This document shows positions 38,005 through 45,715 of a stretch of DNA of 64,000 bases, piece by piece. The number at the start of each line of letters is the position of its first letter. The first letter of the stretch is position 1. Below the pieces are notes generated by a model that was given only the letters and a program-made list of their open reading frames with translations, did no database searches and was not told where the DNA came from. Made by a program: the position numbers and the translations under genes. This stretch comes from Sulfuritalea sp. (GTDB lineage Bacteria; Pseudomonadota; Gammaproteobacteria; Burkholderiales; Rhodocyclaceae): the NCBI GenBank assembly GCA_016716965.1, contig JADJUP010000056.1:124001-188000 (forward strand), given 5' to 3'.

Positions 38005-38410
38005 ACGGAACCGCGCGGCCCGGCCGGTAGAATGCCGCCGATGAAAGTCCTCGGCATCGAATCCTCCTGCGACGAAACCGGCGTTGCGCTCTACGACACC
38101 GAGCGCGGCCTGCTCGGCCATGCGGTGCACACCCAGGTGGCGATGCACGAAGCCTACGGCGGCGTGGTGCCGGAGCTGGCTTCGCGCGACCACGTGCGGC
38201 GCCTGATCCCTTTGCTGGAACGCGTGCTGGCCGACGCCAACTGCACGCGCGGCGACATCGACGCCATCGCCTACACGGCGGGGCCGGGCTTGGCCGGCGC
38301 CTTGCTGGTCGGCGCCAGTTTCGCCGAAGCGCTGGCCATGGCGCTTGGCGTGCCGGCCGTGCCGGTGCATCACCTCGAAGGCCACCTGCTGTCGCCGCTG
38401 CTCGCCGACG

Positions 38411-38477
38411 AAGCAAGGCATTTAGTTCCGACATCAGGCCCGCAAGCGGGCATGAGTCTGCACTAAAGCTTTGCTTC
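38411..38477. mobile_element. imperfect palindrome inserted in tsaD
   Basis: Outer arms pair as AAGCAA / TTGCTT, with GAA/TTC just outside. TTTAGT (38421-38426) pairs with ACTAAA (38462-38467), and the centre GCCCGC-AA-GCGGGC makes a tight hairpin. No protein could be encoded, and no second copy was noticed in this window. The length added relative to TsaD is 53-59 nt, not a multiple of three. REP- or MITE-like insertion is the simplest explanation. Confidence 0.65.
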
Positions 38478-38849
38478 CCCTTCATCGCCCTGCTGGTCTC
38501 GGGCGGCCATACCCAGTTGATGCGCGTGGCGCGCGTCGGCGATTACGAACTGCTCGGCGAGTCGCTCGACGACGCGGCGGGCGAGGCCTTCGACAAGACC
38601 GCCAAGCTGCTCGGCCTGGGCTATCCCGGCGGGCCGGCGCTGGCGAAGCTGGCCGAAACCGGCACGCCCGGCCGCTACAAGCTGCCGCGGCCGATGCTCA
38701 ACAGCGGCGATCTTTCCTTCAGCTTTTCCGGTCTGAAGACGGCGGTGCTGACCGCCGCGCGCGCGGCGGAATTGACCGAGGCCGATCGCGCCGACCTTGC
38801 GGCAGAATTCCAGGAAGCGGTGACCGAGGTGCTGGCGGCCAAGGCGGTG

Positions 38850-38875
38850 GCCGCGTGTCGCCAGCGCCGACTTTC
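38850..38875 (-). repeat. 17-copy motif, copy 12 (inside tsaD)
   Basis: Encodes CRQRRLSS in the second half of TsaD, before VVAGGVGANRRLR. The reading frame is unaffected. Confidence 0.75.
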
Positions 38876-39138
38876 ATCGCTGGTGGTGGCCGGCGGCGTC
38901 GGCGCCAACCGGCGCCTGCGCCAGCGGCTGGACGCGGCGATGGCGAAGATCGGCGGCCGGGTGTTCTATCCGGAACTGGAGTTGTGCACCGACAACGGCG
39001 CGATGATCGCCTTTTGCGGCAGCCAGCGGCTGCTGCAGGGCGAATTGCCGGCGCCCGGCACGGGCGCCTTTGCGGTGCGGCCGCGCTGGCCGCTCGCCGA
39101 AATTTCCTGAGCGACGGGCGCGATGGCGCCCGCGGCTG

Positions 39139-40056
39139 TCAACCGCCGAGCAGGCTGCCGATGTGCAGCACGCGCGCGCTCATCGAGCGCATCAGCGCGA
39201 CGCCGAAGGCCGGGCGCGACTTCACCATGGCGAGGAATTCATTGCGGCCGATCAGCAGCCACGCGCTGTCGACCTCGGCGGTCGCCGTGGCCGAACGCCC
39301 GGAGCGGTCGACCAGCGCCATCTCGCCGAACACGCCGCCAGGCCCGACATGCTCGATCACGTTGCCATCGACCGAGATCGCGATGCGACCCTGCGTGACG
39401 ACGAACATGCAGGCGCCGACCGAGCCCTTGGTAACCACGGTCTTGCCCGCGGCTGCGCTGGTCGGCGTCGGGTCGCCCAGTGCGCGTTGCAGGTCGCCGA
39501 TCATTTTCCGGTCCAGCGTCTGGGTGTGTTCCAGCACCTTGACGGAAGCCACCTTCGCCGCCGCCAGCCTTGCCACGCCGCGGCGCAGGCGCTGGGCCAT
39601 CACGCTCATCAGCATCAGGGCGAATTCGGGCATCTGCTGCAGTGCCTGGAGGAAGGCTTTCTCGTCGAGCGACAAGGCGCGGCAATTCTTGCGCGCGGTT
39701 GCCGTGGCGCTACGCGGGGTGTCGGCGATGGCGGCCATTTCGCCGAATATTTCGCCGGGCAGCACCAGTTCCAGCGGCTTGCCCTTGATGGTCAGCGCGA
39801 CGTCGCCGTCCAGCAGCAGGTACATGCGCGCGCCCTTGGCGAAGAAGCCGGAAGTCTTTTCGTTTTCGACGAAGATCTGGCTGCCGGCCGCGAACTGCTC
39901 CAGCGCGCCGGCGATCTTGAAGAAGGCCAGCGCCAGCTTGGGGTCGTAGAGCGATGCCGCTTCCGCGGCCGCGGCTGGCTTGGCCACCGGAGCCGGTGCC
40001 GGCGCGCTGGGCGGCGCGGGCTTGGCCGGGGTGCCTGAAAAATCCAGATCGTCCAT
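39139..40056 (-). CDS. protein with two cyclic-nucleotide-binding domains
   Basis: The 305-residue cytoplasmic protein begins with a Pro/Ala-rich stretch (about 8-36). Two CNB beta-barrels follow: about 50-135 with PGEIFGEMAAIADTPRSATATA, and about 195-290 with GGVFGEMALVDRSGRSATATAE. Both carry the phosphate-binding cassette FGEMA...R(S)ATA, so both may bind a nucleotide. There is no DNA-binding or kinase domain. It is probably a sensor that acts through protein contacts. It is convergent with tsaD and leads into plsY on the same strand. Confidence 0.8.
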   Translation of the reverse strand: MDDLDFSGTPAKPAPPSAPAPAPVAKPAAAAEAASLYDPKLALAFFKIAGALEQFAAGSQIFVENEKTSGFFAKGARMYLLLDGDVALTIKGKPLELVLPGEIFGEMAAIADTPRSATATARKNCRALSLDEKAFLQALQQMPEFALMLMSVMAQRLRRGVARLAAAKVASVKVLEHTQTLDRKMIGDLQRALGDPTPTSAAAGKTVVTKGSVGACMFVVTQGRIAISVDGNVIEHVGPGGVFGEMALVDRSGRSATATAEVDSAWLLIGRNEFLAMVKSRPAFGVALMRSMSARVLHIGSLLGG

Positions 40057-40159
40057 GGGTGTGTTTCCTTATGTCGCCATCCGCCGTGGTGGGACCGGTG
40101 TCCCCGGGCGGGAAAAAGTGCTGGAACCGAAAGCGCGATTATAGGGAAAGCGAAACGCG

Positions 40160-40765
40160 CTACCGCTTCTTGCCGCCGATGCGGGATTCGGTGCCGGCCA
40201 GCAGCTTGCGGATGTTGCTTTGGTGGCGGTAGATCAGCACGGCGCACATCAGCGCCACCACTACCGTGGTCTCGGTCCTGTGCAGCAGCCACGCGGTGAG
40301 GAAGGGCGCCGCCGCCGCCGCCGCCAGCGCCGCCAGCGACGAATAGCGGGTGATCACCACGACGCTGAACCAGACCGCCGCCGTGAGCCCGGCCAGCGCG
40401 CCGGAGAATCCGAGCAGCACGCCCAGCGCCGTGGCCACGCCCTTGCCGCCCTTGAAGCCGAGGGTGAACGGGAACACGTGGCCGAGGAAGGCGGCCAGTC
40501 CGGCAACGCCGATCGCCGTGTCGCCGGCGCCGACTCTTGAGGCGATGAACATCGCCAGCCAGCCCTTGGCCGCGTCGCCGATCAGGGTCAGCGCCGCCGC
40601 CGCCTTGCTGCCACTGCGCAGCACGTTGGTGGCGCCCGGATTGCCCGAGCCGAAGCTGCGCGGATCGGCCAGGCGGAAGGCGCGCGAGACGATCACGGCG
40701 AAGGGCACCGAGCCGAGCAGGTAGCCCAGCACGGCACAGATGAGCAGGTTCAGCGTGGAATCCAT
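40160..40765 (-). CDS. plsY: glycerol-3-phosphate acyltransferase PlsY
   Basis: The 201-residue protein has five membrane helices and uses acyl-phosphate to acylate glycerol-3-phosphate at the start of phospholipid synthesis. The three family motifs are present: GSVPFAVIVSRAF, DPRSFGSGNPGATNVLR, and FLGHVFPFTLGFKGGKGVATALG. Adjacency to folB and tsaD is conserved in proteobacteria. ASRVGAGDTAIG, after the second motif, comes from the 17-copy motif without changing the expected spacing. Confidence 0.95.
   Translation of the reverse strand: MDSTLNLLICAVLGYLLGSVPFAVIVSRAFRLADPRSFGSGNPGATNVLRSGSKAAAALTLIGDAAKGWLAMFIASRVGAGDTAIGVAGLAAFLGHVFPFTLGFKGGKGVATALGVLLGFSGALAGLTAAVWFSVVVITRYSSLAALAAAAAAPFLTAWLLHRTETTVVVALMCAVLIYRHQSNIRKLLAGTESRIGGKKR
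40515..40538 (-). repeat. 17-copy motif, copy 13 (inside plsY)
   Basis: Antisense to plsY; read as SRVGAGDTAIG in a loop between two helices. Confidence 0.75.
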
Positions 40766-40794
40766 AGAATGGCCGCAATTCTACTGGAGGCGTA

Positions 40795-41142
40795 ATGGAC
40801 TTCATCTTCATCGACGACATGCGGGTCGAGGCCCACGTCGGCATCTTCGAGCGCGAGAAGGCGGCGCCGCAGACGCTGGAGATCAGCCTCACCTTCGGCG
40901 TGCCGGACGCCGCCGCGCAGAACGACGACATCGAGCAGACCATCCGCTACGACGCGGTGATCGACCGCATCCGCGCCGAACTGGCGACGCGCCACTTCAA
41001 CCTGCTGGAGACGCTGGGCGAGTACGTGATCGGCCTGCTGCTGAACGAGTTTGGCGCGCCCTGGGTCAAGATCAGCATCGCCAAGATGGGCATCATGAAA
41101 GGCGTGCGCCGCGTCGGCGTGCAGATCGAACGCTCGCGATGA
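40795..41142 (+). CDS. folB: dihydroneopterin aldolase
   Basis: The 115-residue FolB converts dihydroneopterin to 6-hydroxymethyldihydropterin in folate synthesis. Segments DFIFIDDMRVEAHVGIFEREK (about 2-22), YDAVIDRIRAEL, and VKISIAKMGIMKGVRRVGVQIER include the catalytic Lys near the C-terminus. GGAGG lies just before the ATG. It is divergent from plsY and overlaps the next gene by ATGA. Confidence 0.93.
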   Translation: MDFIFIDDMRVEAHVGIFEREKAAPQTLEISLTFGVPDAAAQNDDIEQTIRYDAVIDRIRAELATRHFNLLETLGEYVIGLLLNEFGAPWVKISIAKMGIMKGVRRVGVQIERSR

Positions 41143-41768
41143 CGCCCCTGCCTGCGCCGGCCGAGCTGATCTACGCCGTCGGCATGGCGGCGGTGGCGGT
41201 GAATGCCGCCTCGGCGGTGCTGGAAACCGAAGACAAGCAGATGGACCTGGTCGGCGCCGTGATCGTCGGGCTGGCCACCAGCCTTGGCGGCGGCACCTTG
41301 CGCGACCTGTTGCTGGGCCGGCCGGTGTTCTGGCTGGTCGATGTCGCCTACCTGGTCTGCGGCCTGCTCGCGGTCGGCATCACCTTCGTCCTGGCTCGGC
41401 GCATTCGGGTGCGTCCGGGGCTGTTCGTGGTACCCGACGCGGTCGGGCTGGCGCTATTTACCGTGGTCGGCTGCCAGGTCGGCATCGCTGCCGGCGTGCA
41501 TTGGCTTTCCGCCTCGCTGCTGGCGGTGATCACCGGCGTCGTCGGCGGCATGCTGCGCGACATCCTGGTCAATGAAGTGCCGCTGGTGATGCGCCCCGGC
41601 ACGCTCTACGCCACGGCGTCCTGGCTTGGCGCGCTGACCCTGCTCGGGGCCTTGCACCTGGGGCTGGGCGATGCGGCCGCGGCGGCGGCCGGTGCCTCGG
41701 TGGTGCTCGGCCTGCGCCTGGCGGCGATCCGCTACCAGCTCAGCCTGCCGACTTACAAGTCGCGCTGA
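41139..41768 (+). CDS. TRIC-family trimeric cation channel protein (UPF0126)
   Basis: The 209-residue protein has seven hydrophobic helices in two repeats with the family glycines: VIVGLATSLGGGTLRDLLLGRPVFW (about 44-68) and AVITGVVGGMLRDILVNEVPLVM (about 131-153). Prokaryotic TRIC proteins form homotrimeric monovalent cation channels. The start overlaps the folB stop, so it is co-translated; the functional link is unknown. Confidence 0.88.
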   Translation: MTPLPAPAELIYAVGMAAVAVNAASAVLETEDKQMDLVGAVIVGLATSLGGGTLRDLLLGRPVFWLVDVAYLVCGLLAVGITFVLARRIRVRPGLFVVPDAVGLALFTVVGCQVGIAAGVHWLSASLLAVITGVVGGMLRDILVNEVPLVMRPGTLYATASWLGALTLLGALHLGLGDAAAAAAGASVVLGLRLAAIRYQLSLPTYKSR

Positions 41769-41778
41769 GCGACGAAGC

Positions 41779-42282
41779 TCACTCCTTCAGCGCGCACTCG
41801 ACGATCTTCGGCTGCAACACAGCCAGGATGTCGTGCGGATGCACGCCGACCAGGTAGCCGCGCCGGCCACCGTTGATGTAGATCAGCGGCAGGTCGAGGA
41901 TGGATTTCTCCATGTGCACCGGCAGCACTTTCTTGGTGCCGAAGGGCGAGCAGCCGCCGACCATGTAGCCGGTGTGGCGCAGCGCATCCTCGGGCTTGCA
42001 GGGGCCGACCTTCTTGACGCCGATCTGGCGCGCCAGTTCCTTGGTCGACACCTTGCGGTCGCCGTGCATGAGGACGATCAGCGGCTTCGCGTTCTCGTCT
42101 TCCATGACCAGGGTCTTGACCACGGCGTGCTCGGCGACATTGAGTTCGCGCGCGGACACCTTGGTGCCGCCGTGTTCCTCATACTCGTAGAGGTGGTTGG
42201 AATGGGCGATCCTGTGCTTGTGCAGGAACTTGGTCGCCGGCGTTTCGGGTCCCGTTTCCGGGTAGGTGTTTTCGTGTCTCAT
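41779..42282 (-). CDS. ybaK: Cys-tRNA(Pro)/Cys-tRNA(Cys) deacylase YbaK
   Basis: The 167-residue YbaK/ProX-fold editing enzyme hydrolyses mischarged Cys-tRNA(Pro). The family segments are TPATKFLHKHRIAH, EHAVVKTLVMEDENAKPLIVLMHGDRKVSTKELARQIG and HTGYMVGGCSPFGTKKVLPVHME. The start is MRHENTYPE; upstream reading runs into the divergent gene. It stands alone on the minus strand. Confidence 0.9.
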   Translation of the reverse strand: MRHENTYPETGPETPATKFLHKHRIAHSNHLYEYEEHGGTKVSARELNVAEHAVVKTLVMEDENAKPLIVLMHGDRKVSTKELARQIGVKKVGPCKPEDALRHTGYMVGGCSPFGTKKVLPVHMEKSILDLPLIYINGGRRGYLVGVHPHDILAVLQPKIVECALKE

Positions 42283-42364
42283 GCGAATTATTCTAGACCT
42301 CTGGCGTAAGGAATCCAGCCTGCCGGACGACCTATCGCCACCTGTCCTCGCCCTGGAGTCGATC

Positions 42365-43132
42365 ATGCGCCCACCGTCACCGATCCTGTTTCTCGCTGCC
42401 GGCCTGTGCATGGCGGCGGCCAGCCCGGTCGCCACGGCATCGGCATGCCGGGCCGATACCGGCGCCACGCGCAACGTCCTGCTGGAGCTCTATACCTCGG
42501 AGGGCTGCGATTCCTGCCCGCCCGCCGACCGCCGCCTGTCGAGCTACAAGGACGTTGGCGAATACCCGAAGCGGCTGGTACCGCTGGCATTTCATGTCGA
42601 TTACTGGGATCGCCTGGGGTGGACCGACCGCTTCGCGAGCCCCCAGTACACCCAGCGTCAGTACCAGATGGCCGCTCTCGCCCGCTCGCGTTCTGTCTAT
42701 ACGCCGCAGTTCCTCAGGAACGGCCGCGACTGGCGCAGCGCCGGCGGTCCGCTCGATGGCATCGCCGAGTTGCCGGCGGGTGCGGCCATCACGCTCGAAC
42801 TGGGTGCCGGGGCGGGCGGACAACTGGCGGTCGGCGGCACGATAGCTGTAGCCGGAACCGGCGGCGAGGTTTGGCTGGCGCTGTACGAGAACAATCTCGA
42901 ATCGCGGGTGCTGGCCGGCGAGAATGGCGGCAAGGTCCTCCGTCACGACTACGTGGTGCGCCGCCTGATCGGTCCGCTGGAACCGGGCAGGGACGGTCGC
43001 CTGGCGCTGCGTCAGCAGATCGCGCTGGAAGCCGGCTGGAAGCGCGCGGACCTGGGCGTGGTGGTGTTCGTCCAGAACAAGGCCAGCGGTGAAATTCTGC
43101 AGGCACTGCAGCGCCACGCCTGCCCGGGCTGA
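42365..43132 (+). CDS. DUF1223 family secreted thioredoxin-like protein
   Basis: The 255-residue protein has a signal peptide (about 1-26, ILFLAAGLCMAAASPVATASA). The DUF1223 signature LLELYTSEGCDSCPPADRRLSSY (about 39-61) carries a C-x-x-C of thioredoxin type. HVDYWDRLGWTDRFASPQYTQRQYQMA and YTPQFLRNGRDWR follow. The family is widespread in proteobacteria but not functionally defined. The periplasmic location is inferred from the signal. Confidence 0.88.
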   Translation: MRPPSPILFLAAGLCMAAASPVATASACRADTGATRNVLLELYTSEGCDSCPPADRRLSSYKDVGEYPKRLVPLAFHVDYWDRLGWTDRFASPQYTQRQYQMAALARSRSVYTPQFLRNGRDWRSAGGPLDGIAELPAGAAITLELGAGAGGQLAVGGTIAVAGTGGEVWLALYENNLESRVLAGENGGKVLRHDYVVRRLIGPLEPGRDGRLALRQQIALEAGWKRADLGVVVFVQNKASGEILQALQRHACPG

Positions 43133-43137
43133 GCGGC

Positions 43138-44043
43138 TCAGCCGCGCGGATGGTGCTGGTGGTGCAACTGCTTCAGCCGCTCGCGCGCGACATGGGTGTA
43201 CACCTGTGTCGTTGAAATGTCGGCATGGCCGAGCAGAAGTTGCACCACGCGCAGGTCGGCGCCATGGTTCAAAAGGTGGGTGGCGAAGGCGTGGCGCAGC
43301 ACGTGGGGGGAGATGCGTTCGCGCGGGATGCCGACCTGCAGCGCGTATTTCTTGACCAGGTTCCAGAACATCTGCCGCGTCATGCCGGCGCCGCGCACCG
43401 TGATGAAAATCGCGTCCGACACGCGCTGCTTCAACAGCTCGCCACGCGCCTCCGCGATGTAGCGCCGCAGCCAGTCGGCGGCGACCTGGCCCAGCGGCAC
43501 CAGCCTTTCCTTCGACCCCTTGCCCACCACGCGCACCACGTTGTCGTTGAGGCTAAGCTCGAACAGGCGGATGCCGACCAGTTCCGACACGCGCAGGCCC
43601 GTGGCATAGAGCAGCTCCAGCATGGCGCGGTCGCGCAGGCCCAGCGCGGTGTCGATGTCGGGCGCCGCGAGCAGGCCTTCCACCTGCTTTTCCGACAGCG
43701 TCTTGGGAAAGCGCTGGATCGCCGCCGGCTTGTCGATGTTGAGCAGCGGATCGGCCTGCAGCCGGCCCTGGTCGAGCAGCCAGCGGTAGCAGCGGCGCAA
43801 GCTCGCCATCAGCCGCCGCTGGCTGGTCGACTTGATGCCGCCGGGACGCGCATGCAGGTGGGCGAGGTAGGCGTTGATCGCCGTGTGGTCAGCGCCGACT
43901 ATCGAACCGCCCGACGGCGCGAGCCAGGCCGCGAACAGCGCCAGGTCGCTGCGATAGCTGGCCAGCGTGTTCTTCGACAGCCCGTCGGCCAGCCACAGGG
44001 CGTCGATGAATTCGTCGATCAGCTCGGCGTCAGACGCGGTCAT
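43138..44043 (-). CDS. xerD: site-specific tyrosine recombinase XerD
   Basis: The 301-residue recombinase resolves chromosome dimers at dif with XerC. It has an N-terminal SAM-like core-binding domain (about 5-90) and a catalytic domain. The Arg is in ATGLRVSELVGI, the HxxR in SPHVLRHAFATHLL, the His in LLGHADISTTQVY, and the nucleophile Tyr in VYTHV. The tail HHQHHPRG is short. IVGADHTAINAYL, near the N-terminus, is partly encoded by the 17-copy motif and replaces the usual VTRADI-type segment without length change. Confidence 0.94.
   Translation of the reverse strand: MTASDAELIDEFIDALWLADGLSKNTLASYRSDLALFAAWLAPSGGSIVGADHTAINAYLAHLHARPGGIKSTSQRRLMASLRRCYRWLLDQGRLQADPLLNIDKPAAIQRFPKTLSEKQVEGLLAAPDIDTALGLRDRAMLELLYATGLRVSELVGIRLFELSLNDNVVRVVGKGSKERLVPLGQVAADWLRRYIAEARGELLKQRVSDAIFITVRGAGMTRQMFWNLVKKYALQVGIPRERISPHVLRHAFATHLLNHGADLRVVQLLLGHADISTTQVYTHVARERLKQLHHQHHPRG
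43880..43903 (-). repeat. 17-copy motif, copy 14 (inside xerD)
   Basis: Antisense to the gene, read as IVGADHTAIN. It has TGG for TCG and AT for YT, so it is one of the weaker copies. Confidence 0.6.
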
Positions 44044-44599
44044 GCCTGGCCCCCGGGGCCGCCCCGGGGGGGGGGGGGCGCCCCCGGGGGGGCGGGGGAA
44101 CCCCCCCCCCCCCCCCCGGGGGGGAAGGGGCGGGGGATTGTCGTTCGTGGCGCAACAGCCATTTCTTGACCTCAAGCAGGAAGCCGCCGGAATTCCGCGC
44201 GAAGCCGCCGAGTCCGTGGTTCGCGGCGACCACGCGATGGCATGGCACGACAATGGGATAGGGGTTGGCGCCGCAGGCATTGCCCACCGCGCGCGGACCG
44301 CTGCGGATTGCCGCGGCGACTTCGCCGTAGCTCAGCGTCTGCCCCGCCGGAATCGCCGCGATCCGGGTCCACACCCGTCGCTGGAAATGGGTGCCGGCCG
44401 GCGCCAGAGGCAAGCCGAATTCGAAGGCCGGGTTCGCCAGCCAGGCGCGCAACTGGCGCACGGCTTCCTGCGCCAGCGGCGTCTTCGGCGCGACTTCAGG
44501 CTGCGGTTCGAGGTAGCTGATGCCCGTGATCTCGTCGGCGTTACATTCGATGCCGATGCTGAATGAAGGCGCCGACAGCAAGGCGGCATAGGATTTCAT
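44030..44599 (-). CDS. ogt: methylated-DNA-protein-cysteine methyltransferase
   Basis: The repair protein removes O6-alkyl groups from guanine. The active-site motif PCHRVVAANHGLGGFA carries the acceptor Cys, and GTHFQRRVWTRIAAIPAGQTLSYGEVAAAI is the helix-turn-helix. MKSYAALLSAPSFSIG sets the start. The real protein probably ends near 44150, after KKWLLRHE. Beyond that the frame passes through the G/C run at 44066-44136 and encodes only Pro/Gly tracts, so the stop position is unreliable. Confidence 0.88.
   Translation of the reverse strand: MKSYAALLSAPSFSIGIECNADEITGISYLEPQPEVAPKTPLAQEAVRQLRAWLANPAFEFGLPLAPAGTHFQRRVWTRIAAIPAGQTLSYGEVAAAIRSGPRAVGNACGANPYPIVVPCHRVVAANHGLGGFARNSGGFLLEVKKWLLRHERQSPAPSPPGGGGGVPPPPRGRPPPPGAAPGARHDRV
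44066..44136. other. extreme G/C homopolymer tract
   Basis: Runs of 13 G, 5 C, 7 G, 5 G, 17 C, 7 G and 5 G follow one another with only two AA pairs between. It lies between xerD and ogt. It could form a hairpin or G-quadruplex, but such a tract is also a common sequencing or assembly failure, so the bases here should not be trusted. Confidence 0.6.
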
Positions 44600-44689
44600 G
44601 AGGGTCTCTTTCAGTCTGAAACAGCGCGGTATTGTCGATCCTCGGCCAGCGAACCGCAAGCGCCGGGCGCCACGTTGTCGGGCGCCACG

Positions 44690-45715
44690 TCAGCGTCGCG
44701 CCATATCCTGCAGCGCGCGGATTCTTTCCGCGCTGTCGGGGTGCGAGCTGAGCAACTCGCTGCCCTGTCCGGCGCCGCCCTTGACCGCCCCACGCGCCTT
44801 GCTGCGCGCCTCATCGAGCCGCCCGAGCATGGCGATCAGCGGTTCCACCGAGCCCGGCGTCGCCAGCAACAGGCGGCCGGCATAGGCGTCCGCCTCCAGC
44901 TCGAACTGGCGCGAATAGCGCGACTCGAGCACCAGCGCAGTAAGGCCGGCGATCAGCGTCGAAACATCGCCCAGATAGACGGCGGCGGCGACCGAAACCA
45001 CCGTGCTTTGTATCAGTTGGCGCATGCCGTGGTGGAAATGCAGGTGGCCGAGTTCATGCGCCACGACGGCGATTACCTCCTCGTCGCGTTTGGCCAGCGT
45101 CAGCAGTTCGTCGAGGACGATCACGTCGCCGCCGGGCAGGGCGAAGGCATTGGCGCCGATCTGCGGCGCCGAGCGAAACTGCAGGCGGTAAGGCGGCAGG
45201 CTGCCTGCCGATGATGCCAGCGCAGCGACCTTCGTCGCGATTTCCTGCTGGCGCTGCGGCGTCAGCTTGCTCGGCGTGAGCACCTGGGAATCGAGCCCCT
45301 GCAGCGCCGCGCGGGAAATCGCCTCGGTAACGGCCGCAGGAATCGCCGGCGCCACGCGCTCGGCGAGCCACGGCAGGCCGTGCATGTAGGCGGCGGTGAT
45401 CAGTACCACGGCGCCCACCAGTGCACCCAGTGCCCAACGCCAGCGACGTTCTGCGCGCGTGACCACGGAACCCGCCACGCCGGCGGCGGCCAGTTCGGCC
45501 GCCAGGGCCGCGTCGTCGGCAAGCTCGCAGAGGGCATCGTCGGGGAAACGCAGCGTGCAGGGACCGTTGCCGCCGCTGTGCGAAATATCGACCTCGGCGA
45601 GTGGCCAGCGGCACTTGCCGAAATCGCCCGTGACCAGTACCTGGCCGTCGCGAATGCTCAGCGTTGCGGCATGGCGCCGCGAACTGCGGCCGTCGAAATA
45701 GTCGGCCGCGAGCAT
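44690..45715 (-). CDS. M48 family metallopeptidase, membrane-anchored
   Basis: The 341-residue protein has a cytoplasmic N-terminal region (about 1-90), one membrane helix (about 92-115) and a zinc protease domain with HELGHLHFHHGM (HExxH) and the distal Glu in FELEADAYAGRLL. It is of the BepA/HtpX-like M48 class. The N-terminal MLAADYFDGRSSRRHAATLSI is a small beta-rich domain frequent in such proteins. The stop of the DUF898 gene abuts its start, so both are probably co-transcribed. Confidence 0.85.
   Translation of the reverse strand: MLAADYFDGRSSRRHAATLSIRDGQVLVTGDFGKCRWPLAEVDISHSGGNGPCTLRFPDDALCELADDAALAAELAAAGVAGSVVTRAERRWRWALGALVGAVVLITAAYMHGLPWLAERVAPAIPAAVTEAISRAALQGLDSQVLTPSKLTPQRQQEIATKVAALASSAGSLPPYRLQFRSAPQIGANAFALPGGDVIVLDELLTLAKRDEEVIAVVAHELGHLHFHHGMRQLIQSTVVSVAAAVYLGDVSTLIAGLTALVLESRYSRQFELEADAYAGRLLLATPGSVEPLIAMLGRLDEARSKARGAVKGGAGQGSELLSSHPDSAERIRALQDMARR

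Larger units (their letters stand above)
38041..39110 (+). pseudogene. tsaD: tRNA t6A synthase subunit TsaD, interrupted by a palindromic insert
   Basis: TsaD makes the t6A37 modification of ANN-decoding tRNAs and is essential in most bacteria. The first part is normal: MKVLGIESSCDETGVALYD, HEAYGGVVPELASRDHVRR with the metal-binding HxxxH-type residues, and VHHLEGHLLSPLLADEA. Then about 59 nt follow that encode RHLVPTSGPQAGMSLH and a TAA stop (38464-38466). The family sequence resumes in another frame at FPFIALLVSGGHTQLM (38475) and is intact to the end, with SFSFSGLKTAVL and VVAGGVGANRRLR. The insert is an imperfect palindrome. No other damage is visible, which argues against old decay. Confidence 0.85.

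Noticed and set aside
41740..41765. CTGCCGACTTACAAGTCG at the end of the TRIC gene
   Set aside because: It shares GCCGACTT only; the preceding bases do not match the motif.
43127..43143. GGCTGAG-CGG-CTCAGCC at the DUF1223/xerD junction as a bidirectional terminator
   Set aside because: The stem overlaps both stop codons and has no T-run on either side, so it is not supported.
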